52,037 nucleotides of DNA. Source: CAZMCT01 sp964564785 (GTDB lineage Bacteria > Planctomycetota > Phycisphaerae > UBA1845 > Fen-1342). The stretch is from the NCBI GenBank assembly GCA_964564785.1, contig CAZMCT010000011.1, positions 1 to 52,037 on the forward strand, read 5' to 3'. Below, in pieces: positions 17,480-25,395 of this stretch. Each line of letters opens with the position of its first letter. Positions within the stretch are counted from its first letter, which is position 1. Position numbers and translations under genes: made by a program. The notes below the pieces were generated by a model. That model was not told the origin of the DNA. It saw only the letters and a list, made by a program, of their open reading frames with translations, and made no database searches.

Positions 17480-18478
17480 TCAGCCTTCCAGCGCCTTCAG
17501 CACCGCCGCCGTCACCTGCCGCTCAGCCTCATCGAACGAGCCGTTCAGCCTCGCCCCGGCCGCCCGGGCGTGCCCCCCGCCGCCGAAGAGCGCTGCGATC
17601 TGTGACACGTCCACATCCCGCTTGCTGCGCAGGTTGACCCGCACGCGGCCGTCCGCCTCCTCGTTGAACAGCAGCATCACCTCGAGGCCCGCCAGCCGCC
17701 CGACTTCGTTCACCAGGTCCTCGCTCATGCTGTCATCCGCGCCCGCAGCCGCATAGTCGGCCCGCCGCAGGCGCACCACCGCCACGCGGCCAGCCGCCAG
17801 CAATTCCAACGAGGCCAGCATCCGGGCGATCAGTCGCAGCCGGGCGGGCGAGTCCTGCTCGTGGATTTGGCGATAGACCGCGGGCAACGGCGCGCCGGCC
17901 TCGACCAGGCCGGCCGCGGCGCGCAGCAGCCGTGCGTCGGTGTTCGAGAATCGGAACCAGCCGCAGTCGGTCGCAAGGCCCGTGAGCAGCGCCGTCGCGG
18001 TCGGTGCGTCCAAGGGTCGGCCGGCGGCCCGCAACAACTCGGTGATGATCAGGCACGTCGCTCCGGCCGTGTCGTCCAGCAGCCGCCGGTCGCCCGGGCG
18101 CGTGCCGATGGGGTCGCGGGTGGGGTGGTGGTCGATCACCAGAATCCGCGGGGCACGGGGGAGGAAGTCGGCCAGCGGTTCGAGCTGCGCGTGCGCGCAG
18201 GTATCGAGGATCACGAGCGCGTCACATTCCGCGGTCAGCGCGTCGCGCTGCTGATCCCAACGGCGCCAGGCGACCAGTTCCTCGAGCAAGCCGTAGCGGG
18301 CGGGCAACGGCTCGAAGAGCACGGCCCGTGCTTCGGTTTCGCCGCCGGTCAGCGACCGGCCTAGTGCCGCGATAGCTCCCAGCGCATCCCCATCCGGCCG
18401 TCGGTGCGAGACGAGCAGTGGCCGGCGGGCGCTTGCCAGCCAGTCCCACGCGGCGTGATGGTCGGCCGTGGTGAGCAT
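17480..18478 (-). CDS. nrnA: DHH/DHHA1 phosphoesterase (NrnA-like oligoribonuclease / pAp phosphatase)
   Basis: 332 aa from ATG 18478 (MLTTADHHAAWDWL). Manganese-dependent phosphoesterase that degrades short RNA/DNA oligos and dephosphorylates pAp in NrnA homologues. Motifs: VSHRRPDGDALGA (metal), VILDTCAH, VIDHHPT (DHH), and GGGGHARAAGA in the C-terminal DHHA1 domain. An upstream open extension to 18697 is encoded by REP palindromes and rejected. A -10 TACAAT lies 6 bases before the ATG, suggesting a leaderless message. Convergent with ftsK, 9 bases between stops. Confidence 0.85.
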   Translation of the reverse strand: MLTTADHHAAWDWLASARRPLLVSHRRPDGDALGAIAALGRSLTGGETEARAVLFEPLPARYGLLEELVAWRRWDQQRDALTAECDALVILDTCAHAQLEPLADFLPRAPRILVIDHHPTRDPIGTRPGDRRLLDDTAGATCLIITELLRAAGRPLDAPTATALLTGLATDCGWFRFSNTDARLLRAAAGLVEAGAPLPAVYRQIHEQDSPARLRLIARMLASLELLAAGRVAVVRLRRADYAAAGADDSMSEDLVNEVGRLAGLEVMLLFNEEADGRVRVNLRSKRDVDVSQIAALFGGGGHARAAGARLNGSFDEAERQVTAAVLKALEG

Positions 18479-18484
18479 GGGCCG

Positions 18485-18490
18485 ATTGTA
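18485..18490 (-). promoter_or_regulatory. -10 element of a probably leaderless DHH phosphoesterase transcript
   Basis: TACAAT on the minus strand, 6 bases before ATG 18478; no Shine-Dalgarno sequence. Confidence 0.4.
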
Positions 18491-18531
18491 GCGGGAGGCG
18501 GGGCAGGGGGTTGAGCGGGCGGCTGGAGGAT

Positions 18532-18593
18532 TGTGGCTCAGCCGCCCTCGGCTGAGCAGAGACAGGGGGGTGTGGCTCAGCCGCCCTCGGCTG
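18532..18593. repeat. Two REP palindromes upstream of the RAYT gene
   Basis: TGTGGCTCAGCCG-CCCT-CGGCTGAG at 18532-18556 and TGTGGCTCAGCCG-CCCT-CGGCTG at 18571-18593. Each has a GTGG foot followed by a hairpin with a CCCT loop, the architecture of REP sequences recognised by RAYT proteins. Confidence 0.8.
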
Positions 18594-18724
18594 TTGCCTG
18601 GCAGCGGAGCCGTCACACGGCGGTGCTTGAGCCCAAGCAAGCCCCAGGTTGCCGGTCCCGCTTGCACATCGGACAATGCCTCCATGGCACGCAACAAGCG
18701 GAATAAGGATTCACGACACGGCGC

Positions 18725-18805
18725 GGCGGTGCCACAATGTGCGGCTCAGCCGCCCCCGGCTGAGCACGGATAACGGGGTGTGGAACAGCCGCCCTCGGCT
18801 GTTCC
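18725..18805. repeat. REP palindromes immediately before and overlapping the RAYT start
   Basis: A half-copy GGCGGTGCCACA (18725-18736), a palindrome GGCTCAGCCG-CCCC-CGGCTGAGC (18742-18765) and TGTGGAACAGCCG-CCCT-CGGCTGTTCC (18779-18805). In the last one the stem has changed from CTCAGCCG to GAACAGCCG with the other arm changed to match. The GTG start codon of the RAYT lies inside this palindrome. Confidence 0.75.
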
Positions 18806-19286
18806 GAAAGCCAAGCCGGCGAAGGCTGAGTACCGGCGCAACCTGCCGCACATTCAGGCGGAGGGTCGAGCGGTCTTTGTGACCTTCTGCACACACGGCG
18901 GATGGAAACTGCCGGAGGCTGTGCGCGACCCGGTGCTCAAGCACTGTCTGCACGACCACGGTACCAAGCTGCTGATGCACGCGGCCGTCGTCATGCCCGA
19001 TCATGTTCACCTGGTTTTCACCCCCCTGGCCGACGCCATGGGCCGCCCATTCGGGTTCGCAGAGATTCTGGGCGGGATCAAAGGGGCGTCCGCGCACACC
19101 ATCAACCGGGCCCTGGGGCGGAGGGGGCATGTCTGGCAGGACGAATCGTTCGACCACATTCTCAGGCGCGACGAGAACACGCGGACAGTGTGCGAGTATG
19201 TCTGCGAGAATCCGGTCCGTCGGGGGCTGGTGAGCTCGGTCGAGGAGTATCCGTGGCTGTGGCGGGAGTGGGTGGAGGGGACGTGA
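18780..19286 (+). CDS. REP-associated tyrosine transposase (RAYT, Y1_Tnp family)
   Basis: 168 aa, typical for RAYTs. A single-domain HUH nuclease related to IS200/IS605 TnpA, thought to nick and mobilise REP/BIME sequences. The HUH motif is PDHVHLVF near residue 78-85, and the catalytic Tyr is probably in EYVCENPVRRGLV (near 141); RRNLPHIQ at ~20 and GHVWQDESFDHILR are also family-typical. GTG start at 18780 is within a REP hairpin, so the first ~10 residues (EQPPSAVPK) are REP-encoded; no other good start was found. Flanked on both sides by GTGG-footed palindromes, which are its likely substrate. Confidence 0.9.
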   Translation: MEQPPSAVPKAKPAKAEYRRNLPHIQAEGRAVFVTFCTHGGWKLPEAVRDPVLKHCLHDHGTKLLMHAAVVMPDHVHLVFTPLADAMGRPFGFAEILGGIKGASAHTINRALGRRGHVWQDESFDHILRRDENTRTVCEYVCENPVRRGLVSSVEEYPWLWREWVEGT

Positions 19287-19302
19287 ACTTGCCGGGGGCC
19301 TA

Positions 19303-19380
19303 ACCGCCGGGGGCGGCGGTGCCACATGAGGGAGGATCACCGCCGGGGGCGGCGGTGCCACATGAGGCGGCGGTGCCACA
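19303..19380. repeat. REP palindromes downstream of the RAYT gene
   Basis: ACCGCC-GGGGGC-GGCGGTGCCACA at 19303-19326, a second copy with GATC in front at 19335-19362, and a half-copy GGCGGCGGTGCCACA at 19366-19380, which ends 6 bases from the secA stop. Read on the minus strand they begin TGTGGCACCGCC, so they share the GTGG foot with the upstream set but point the other way. Confidence 0.8.
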
Positions 19381-19386
19381 GGCCCG

Positions 19387-22300
19387 CTATTTCCCGCGCC
19401 CGCAGCACTGCTTATACTTCTTGCCGGATCCGCAGGGGCAGGGCTCATTGCGGCCGACCTTGGGCGTCTCGCGGCGGATGGTCCGGGGCTTGCCGCCCTC
19501 GCCTTGTTGCCGCATGGCGGCTTCCTGATCGGCGGCCGCGGTGGCGAACCCGGTGCCCGTGGCGTCGGCTTTGGCCGCGGTCATGCCGCTGTAGGCAGTG
19601 CCGCCGCCGGTGGCACCGGGGAGCGGAGTGGATTTCGCCCCGCCCTCGCCGCCGTAGGCCTCGCCGCCCCAGCCGCCGAGGCGGACCTTGAAGATGAGGT
19701 CGGTCACGCGCTCGCGGATGTTCTCCTGCATCTCGTTGAACATCCGCGTGCCCTCGCGTTTGTAGGCGATCTTGGGGTCCTGTTCGGCATAGCCGCGGAG
19801 GCCGATGGAGTTCCGCAGCAGGCCCATGCCGTACATGTGGTCCTTCCACTGCGCGTCGAAGGTGGTCAGCAGCACATACCGCTCGAGCTGCGTCAGCTCG
19901 TAGCGCAGCATCTGGTAGCCGCACTCGCGAAGCTGCTCCCGGACATCGCCGTCGAGCTTCAGCGGGTGGCTGTCGAGCACGGCCCCGAACCGCAGCCGGG
20001 CCCAGCCGAGGAGGGCCTCGCCGCTGTGCTGCGCCAGGGCCGTGTCGATCTCCGCGTCCAGCCGGCCGTTGGTGAGGTAATCCTCGTTGATCGCCCGCAG
20101 TTCCTGGAAGATCTGCTCCGGTCCTTTGCCGGCCAGGTGCTCGTAGGTCCAGCCCAGGGCGTACTTGCGGTTGGCCCAGGCGGCGATGCGGGCGTAGATT
20201 TCGTTGACGTTCGAGCCGCCGCGCTGGAGGGCGAAGTCGATCACCGCCGCGACGGGGTACTCGATTTCGCGCCGGCGATACGCGGCCCGCATGCGCTCGC
20301 TGATGATCCGCTCGGCTTCGTCGCGGCCCGCGGACGCCAGATCATCCAGGGGCAAGTCGACGCCGAACTTCTCGCGGGCCCAGCGGACCAGACGCGACTT
20401 GCCGAAGAGCGGATCGACGTACTGCTCGAGCGGGGCGAGGTCGGCCTGCTGTACACGCTGGTGGGCCGCGTTCGCGATCTGCTCGAGCAGCTCGGCCGGC
20501 TCGCCCTTGCGAATCTGGTTCTGCGTCAGGCTCAGGCCGTATTGGGCGGCCCAGCCGGCCAGGCCGCGGACATCCCACTCCTCGGGCGGGGCCTCGGCGT
20601 CGACATACTCGCCGAACATGCGCTGCACGAGCTGGCGGACCTCATACCCCGCCAGGTCGCGGACGCCACGCTCAAGCGCGTCGAACGTGGCGGTATCCAG
20701 CTTGCCGGGGTCGAGCTGCACCCCCAGGTGCTGCGCGGCCCACTCCGCAGCGCACTGGGCCGGATAGTGCGGGTCGTAAAAGCGCTCGATCGCGTCGGCC
20801 ACCGTCTCGTCGATCATCTGCCAGATCAGCTCGGACAGGCCGCGGCCTTCGACCACCTGCTGGCGCATGGCGTAAAACGTCTTGCGCTGGTAGTCCATGA
20901 CCTCGTCATACTCCAGCAGATTCTTGCGGACGTGAAAGTTGCGTTCTTCAACCTTCTTCTGCGCCCGCTCGATGCCCTTGTTGACGCGCCGGTCGTCGAT
21001 CGCCATCCCCTCCTCGAAGCCGAGCATGCCGAGCATCCGCAGCACCCACTCGCCCATGAACAGCCGCAGCAGGTCGTCGTCGAACGAGAGGAAGAAACGC
21101 GAGCTGCCCGGATCGCCCTGACGCCCGCAGCGGCCGCGGAGCTGGTTGTCGATGCGACGGCTCTCGTGCCGCTCGGTGCCGACCACGTGCAGGCCGCCGA
21201 GGGCCGCGACACCCGGGCCCAGCACGATGTCCGTCCCGCGCCCGGCCATGTTGGTCGCAATCGTCACGTTGCCGACCAGAACCTTCTTCTTGCCGCGCAC
21301 CTGCTCGTGCTGCTGGCCGGCCTTGGCGACGATCTCGGCTTCGCGGGCGTGGTTCTTGGCGTTGAGCACCTCGTGCGCGATGCCGTAGCGCTGGGAAAGC
21401 TGGATACTCAGCTTCTCCGAGTTCTCGACCGAGACCGTGCCGACCAGCACCGGCCGGCCGCCGCCGTGGCCGCCGGTGAGACGCTGGTAGCCTTCGATCA
21501 GGGCCTGCTCGTCGCCCTTGCCGCCGTCGAACTTGCGCAGGGCCTCGCCGATCGTGCGGAGCTGCTCGGCCACGGTTGCGTGTTGCTCGGCCGCGAGCAC
21601 TGCGGCGCCGCCGCCCTGCGGGTCGGTGGTGCGGCGCCCATGGCGCGCGTGCTCGAGCAGATCGCGAATGGTCCGCTGCGCGATCCGGAGCATCTCGAAC
21701 AGCGACCAGGGGTCGGCGGGGCAGCCGTCCTGGCTGTAGGAGCGGATCTCCTCGACGATCGCGTCGAACTTGTTCTCGCCGGTCTTGTAGATTTTGTCGT
21801 TGTAATCGATGCGGCGGACCGGCTTGTTGGTGGGGATGGCAATGACCTCGAGCTTGTAGATCTTCATGAACTCGTCGGCCTCGGTCATGGCCGTGCCGGT
21901 CATCCCGGCCAGTTGCTTGTACAGCTTGAACAGGTTTTGCAGCGTGATGGTGGCGAGGGTCTGCGTCTCCTGCTTGATGGTGACTTTTTCCTTCGCTTCG
22001 ACCGCCTGATGGAGGCCATCGGACCACTGCCGGCCGTGCATCAATCGCCCGGTGAACTCGTCCACGATGATGATCTGATCGCCCTCGACGACGTATTCCT
22101 TGTCGCGGTGATAGACCAGGTGCGCCCGCAGGGCATTGTCGATGTAGTGCGGCCAGTTCATGTTCCGGCTGTCGTAGAAGGTGCCGATCGCCAATTCCTG
22201 CTGGGCCGCTTTGGCGCCGTGCTCGGTCATGTGGACCGACTTGCGGTCCTCCTCGACGACGAAATACTGGCGGTGGCCGATGGCCTCGGCTTCGTCGCTC

Positions 22301-23445
22301 GTGAGCCAGAAGGGGTCGGCCCGGAACTTCTTCAGCCCTTCCTTGAACTTGGGATTGTTGGGATCCAGGCCGTGACCGAGCGGGTTGGACTCGATCTCGG
22401 CCAGCCGGCGGGCGGTCTCGCGGTTGGCCTGCTCCTGCTTGTGGATCAGCGAGGTCGCGATCGCGTCGGCCACGCGGTAGTTGCTCACGTCGTCGTGCGC
22501 CGGGCCCGAGATGATCAGCGGCGTGCGGGCCTCGTCGATCAGGATGCTGTCCACCTCGTCGACCACCACGAAGTCCTGCGGGCCCTGCACCTGGTCGCTC
22601 GGGCTCAGCTTCATGTTGTCGCGCAGATAGTCGAAGCCGAACTCGCTGTTCGTGCCATACGTGATGTCGCAGGCGTAGCCCTGGCGGCGGACCTCGGCCG
22701 CGGGGCCCCAGGTCTCCATGTCGGCCGTGATGAACCCCACGCTCACGCCCAGCAGTTCGAAGATCGGCCGGCAGAACTCGGCGTCGCGCCGCACCAGGTA
22801 GTCGTTCACCGTGACCATGTGCACCTTCAGGCCCTGGAGGACCTTCAGGTAGTTGGCCATGTAGCAGACGATCGTCTTGCCCTCGCCCGTCCGCATCTCG
22901 GCGACGTTGCAGTCCTCCAGCACCCGCCCGCCGATGAGCTGGCACTCGAACTGCCGGTGATTGCGGGCCCGCCGCGAGGCTTCGCGCACGCAGGCGTACG
23001 CCTCCGGGCGAATGTCGTCCAGCGGCTCGCCACCCGCCAGCCGCTGCCGCAGTTCGCTCGTCTTCGCCCGCAGTTGCTCGTCACTGAGCTCCCGCAGCCG
23101 CGCCTCGAGCGGGTCTACCCGACCGCGCACGAACTTCCGCAGCCCCAGCACGACCCGGTCGTTCCGCGAGGGGAGAAACTTGAACACCGTCCAGCCGACG
23201 AAGCCGGCCCACAGCAGACCGAACATCGAGACCACGAGCGCCAACGGCTCGCGCCGCAACCACGGCACCCCCGTTCCCTGCGGACCGAGCAGCAGCAGCA
23301 CGGCCGCGGCCGCCAGCAGGAGCGTCAGTGCGACCGAGAGGACGAGCCGCAGGCCGCCGCGTCGCGCGCGGTACCAGAAGACCGCGGAGGCGCTGGTCGC
23401 GTCGCGGAGGATATCGGTGTCACCGACGTAGAGGAGCCAGTTCAT
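19387..23445 (-). CDS. secA: Preprotein translocase ATPase SecA with N-terminal membrane hairpin and insertions
   Basis: 1352 aa against ~850-900 in most bacteria. SecA drives unfolded preproteins through SecYEG. The first ~90 residues carry two hydrophobic segments (about 32-54, LVLSVALTLLLAAAAVLLLL; 68-90, LALVVSMFGLLWAGFVGWTV) before the usual SRNDR N-terminus. Walker A MRTGEGKT (~185-191), DEVDSILIDEARTP, IIIVDEFTGRLMHGRQWSDG, TNMAGRGTDI and GRQGDPGSSRF are intact. There is a ~90-aa insertion after FDAIVEEI and a long insertion in the helical scaffold/wing region. The C-terminal zinc SEC-C motif (CPCGSGKKYKQCC) is present. Downstream of efp on the same strand; ATG 23445. Confidence 0.93.
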   Translation of the reverse strand: MNWLLYVGDTDILRDATSASAVFWYRARRGGLRLVLSVALTLLLAAAAVLLLLGPQGTGVPWLRREPLALVVSMFGLLWAGFVGWTVFKFLPSRNDRVVLGLRKFVRGRVDPLEARLRELSDEQLRAKTSELRQRLAGGEPLDDIRPEAYACVREASRRARNHRQFECQLIGGRVLEDCNVAEMRTGEGKTIVCYMANYLKVLQGLKVHMVTVNDYLVRRDAEFCRPIFELLGVSVGFITADMETWGPAAEVRRQGYACDITYGTNSEFGFDYLRDNMKLSPSDQVQGPQDFVVVDEVDSILIDEARTPLIISGPAHDDVSNYRVADAIATSLIHKQEQANRETARRLAEIESNPLGHGLDPNNPKFKEGLKKFRADPFWLTSDEAEAIGHRQYFVVEEDRKSVHMTEHGAKAAQQELAIGTFYDSRNMNWPHYIDNALRAHLVYHRDKEYVVEGDQIIIVDEFTGRLMHGRQWSDGLHQAVEAKEKVTIKQETQTLATITLQNLFKLYKQLAGMTGTAMTEADEFMKIYKLEVIAIPTNKPVRRIDYNDKIYKTGENKFDAIVEEIRSYSQDGCPADPWSLFEMLRIAQRTIRDLLEHARHGRRTTDPQGGGAAVLAAEQHATVAEQLRTIGEALRKFDGGKGDEQALIEGYQRLTGGHGGGRPVLVGTVSVENSEKLSIQLSQRYGIAHEVLNAKNHAREAEIVAKAGQQHEQVRGKKKVLVGNVTIATNMAGRGTDIVLGPGVAALGGLHVVGTERHESRRIDNQLRGRCGRQGDPGSSRFFLSFDDDLLRLFMGEWVLRMLGMLGFEEGMAIDDRRVNKGIERAQKKVEERNFHVRKNLLEYDEVMDYQRKTFYAMRQQVVEGRGLSELIWQMIDETVADAIERFYDPHYPAQCAAEWAAQHLGVQLDPGKLDTATFDALERGVRDLAGYEVRQLVQRMFGEYVDAEAPPEEWDVRGLAGWAAQYGLSLTQNQIRKGEPAELLEQIANAAHQRVQQADLAPLEQYVDPLFGKSRLVRWAREKFGVDLPLDDLASAGRDEAERIISERMRAAYRRREIEYPVAAVIDFALQRGGSNVNEIYARIAAWANRKYALGWTYEHLAGKGPEQIFQELRAINEDYLTNGRLDAEIDTALAQHSGEALLGWARLRFGAVLDSHPLKLDGDVREQLRECGYQMLRYELTQLERYVLLTTFDAQWKDHMYGMGLLRNSIGLRGYAEQDPKIAYKREGTRMFNEMQENIRERVTDLIFKVRLGGWGGEAYGGEGGAKSTPLPGATGGGTAYSGMTAAKADATGTGFATAAADQEAAMRQQGEGGKPRTIRRETPKVGRNEPCPCGSGKKYKQCCGRGK

Positions 23446-23463
23446 CGTTCCGTTCCACGGAAC

Positions 23464-23577
23464 GTGACAAAGTGACGGGGGGAACGGGTGGCCAAGGTGC
23501 GCCGCCAGCGCGGGTCAGGGCCCGCTCCGGACGGGCGATGAACGACACCCGCTTGCCTTGTCACTTTTTCCCGTTCA
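23464..23577. repeat. Inverted repeat between efp and secA
   Basis: GTGACAAAGTGACGGGGGGAACGGG (arms at 23464-23487) pairs imperfectly with TTGTCACTTTTTCCCGTTCA (23557-23577). The right arm includes the efp stop codon. The same GTGACAAAGTGA core occurs in the hdrB-hdrA junction. Confidence 0.6.
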
Positions 23578-24138
23578 GCCCTTCGCCCGTTCCAGGTATT
23601 CGCCCGTACGTGTGTCGATGCGGAGCACCTCGCCGTTTTCAATGAACGGCGGCACGCGTACCCGCAGCCCGGTTTCGAGCGTGGCCTCCTTGGTTTGGTT
23701 GGTGGCCGTGGCCCCGCGCACGACGGGCGGCGTGTCGGTGACCTTCAGCTCCACGGTGTTCGGCAGCTCCACCGCGACCACCTTGCCCTCGATGAACGAC
23801 AGCGTGACCTGTTCGTTGCCGCGCAGGTACAGCTCGGCATCGCCCATCAGCTCGCGCGCCACGGGGAACTGGTCGAACGTCTGTTGGTCCATCAGGATGA
23901 AATCGTTCCCCTCGCGGTACAGGAACTGGTAGGGCTTGGTGTCGACGAAGGGCGTCTCGATCCGGTCGTCCACCGCCAGCCGGGCGTCGAGCACCCGGCC
24001 GTCCTTCAGGCTCTTGAGCTTGACCTGAAGGTAGCTTCGCCAGTTCCCCTTCGACACCCGCTGCACGTCCGTGACCGTGAACAGCGCCCCCTCATACTGG
24101 ATCACCTTGCCCTTCTTCAATTCGCTGGCCTTGATCAT
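23575..24138 (-). CDS. efp: Translation elongation factor P
   Basis: 187 aa from ATG 24138 (MIKASELKKGKVIQYEG) with CAGGAGCGG upstream. EF-P enters the ribosomal E site and relieves stalling at polyproline. Domain I (KOW-like) is 1-65, two OB domains follow, and the C-terminal LRVRVPPFIENGEVLRIDTRTGEY is the family signature. The domain I loop reads SKGNWRSY: by alignment to the positions of E. coli Lys34 and Thermus/Pseudomonas Arg32, the tip residue is Asn. No epmA/epmB/earP gene is in the window. First gene of a probable efp-secA unit. Confidence 0.9.
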   Translation of the reverse strand: MIKASELKKGKVIQYEGALFTVTDVQRVSKGNWRSYLQVKLKSLKDGRVLDARLAVDDRIETPFVDTKPYQFLYREGNDFILMDQQTFDQFPVARELMGDAELYLRGNEQVTLSFIEGKVVAVELPNTVELKVTDTPPVVRGATATNQTKEATLETGLRVRVPPFIENGEVLRIDTRTGEYLERAKG

Positions 24139-24630
24139 CAACCGCTCCTGCTGCTCCCGCGTGATTGCCCGCCCGCCATCGGGCCGGTTCCGAGCCGCGT
24201 CCGGAGGCGCGCCCCGAGGCTTAACCGTTTGGAACCTCAAAGTATAGCACGGGCCCGCGGGCGTGTCGGCAGGGCGCGCGAGTCCCTCCTCGCGGCCGCC
24301 GGCCCGGCGCACGGCACACAGAATGCGCTCGCGCCCGCTCACGACCCGTGCGGGCGGCGAGGCCCGCCGTGAAGTCCTCACGGGCGGGCGTGCGCACTTT
24401 GACCAGTGCGTGCGTGGTTTTCACCACGCAGATCATTCGACCCGGAGGTCCCTTGACCCCGCCCCGGCCGCGCGCCAAGCTGGACGTTCCCTCGATTCAG
24501 GCCGCTGCTGGCACGGAGCTTGCCCGCCCATACTCGGGCCGGTCCCGCGGCCGGCGTGCGGGTTCGGCCTCCTGAGCCGGCACCGGGTGCCATCGGGTAC
24601 CGGTGGCGAGGTCACACGCGGAGAGCAGGC
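24139..24630. other. Divergent intergenic region between efp and hdrC
   Basis: 492 bases. It holds the efp promoter (24241-24269) and the hdrC ribosome binding site. A GC-rich stretch with local inverted repeats (for example GGTGCCATCGGGTACC near 24586-24604) precedes hdrC, but no convincing hdrC promoter or RNA element was recognised. Confidence 0.4.
24241..24269 (-). promoter_or_regulatory. Sigma70-like promoter of efp-secA
   Basis: On the minus strand CCGACA (24269-24264), 17 bases, TATACT (24246-24241), about 100 bases before the efp start. Confidence 0.55.
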
Positions 24631-25227
24631 ATGTCATCCACGGCGCAGCACGCCGCCCACGAGGAGGGACTGTCGTCCCGCGTGGCCGCGGCCACCGGGG
24701 AGTCGGTCTTCAACTGCTATCAGTGCGGTAAGTGCACGGCGGGTTGCCCGCTCGCGGCCGAGATGGATCTGGCGCCGAACCAGGTGCTGCGCCTGCTCCA
24801 GCTCGGGTTGCCGGGGATGGACGAAGAGGTGCTGTCGGCGCTGTCGATCTGGCTGTGCCTGACGTGCGAGATGTGCGCGGCCCGCTGCCCGCAGGAGGTC
24901 GACCTGCCGAAAATCACGGACTGGCTGCGGCAGGAAGCGCGGCGGCGCGGGACCGTGCATCCGAAAGCGAAGGACATTCTCGCGTTCCACGACGCGTTCC
25001 TGGCGCAGGTGCGGCGGCATGGGCGGTTGTACGAGGTGGGGCTGGTTTCGCAGTACAAGCTAAACACCGGGCATTTTCTCCAGGATGTGCTGCTGGCTCC
25101 GCGGATGCTGGCCCGCGGCAAGCTGGGGCTGCTCCCGCACGGCAGCGGCAACCGGGACGCGGTGGCGCGGATTTTCGAGCGCTGCGCGGACAAACCGGAC
25201 GGATCACCACAGAGGACCGGAGACTGA
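24631..25227 (+). CDS. hdrC: Heterodisulfide reductase-like subunit C (HdrC)
   Basis: 198 aa from ATG 24631 with GGAGAGCAGG upstream. Small iron-sulfur subunit passing electrons between the HdrA flavoprotein and the HdrB catalytic subunit. Two [4Fe-4S] motifs are visible: CYQCGKCTAGCPLA (~30-43) and CLTCEMCAARCPQEV (~73-87). The last ~10 residues (PDGSPQRTGD) look like intergenic read-through. First gene of the hdrCBA-flxDCBA cluster. Confidence 0.88.
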   Translation: MSSTAQHAAHEEGLSSRVAAATGESVFNCYQCGKCTAGCPLAAEMDLAPNQVLRLLQLGLPGMDEEVLSALSIWLCLTCEMCAARCPQEVDLPKITDWLRQEARRRGTVHPKAKDILAFHDAFLAQVRRHGRLYEVGLVSQYKLNTGHFLQDVLLAPRMLARGKLGLLPHGSGNRDAVARIFERCADKPDGSPQRTGD

Positions 25228-25395
25228 GGGTGAAACGTACCAGGTGGCAGATAAGAGCTGACGGAGCGATACCGTGACCCGGGGGGCGTCCGTGCGCGTG
25301 CGGATCGACCCCGTGTCACTGCGTCACCGGGTCGCCTCGTCTCTTCTTCACTCTGCCGCTGCGTTTCGCTGGTGCTCTAGAAGCGGAGCGAGGCC
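25228..25395. repeat. Intercistronic spacer with weak inverted repeat between hdrC and hdrB
   Basis: ACCGTGACCCGG (25270-25281) and CCGTGTCACTGCGTCACCGGGTCGCC (about 25311-25335) pair imperfectly. Weaker than the other junction repeats in this operon. Confidence 0.35.

Noticed and set aside
18479..18697. N-terminal extension of the DHH phosphoesterase
   Set aside because: Encoded by REP palindromes; the family begins at MLTTADHHA and a -10 box lies 6 bases before that start.
19504..23475. 1323-codon open frame antisense to secA
   Set aside because: A GC-rich mirror of the secA frame; its sequence is Val/Ala/Leu/Arg-rich with no family features, while secA is certain.
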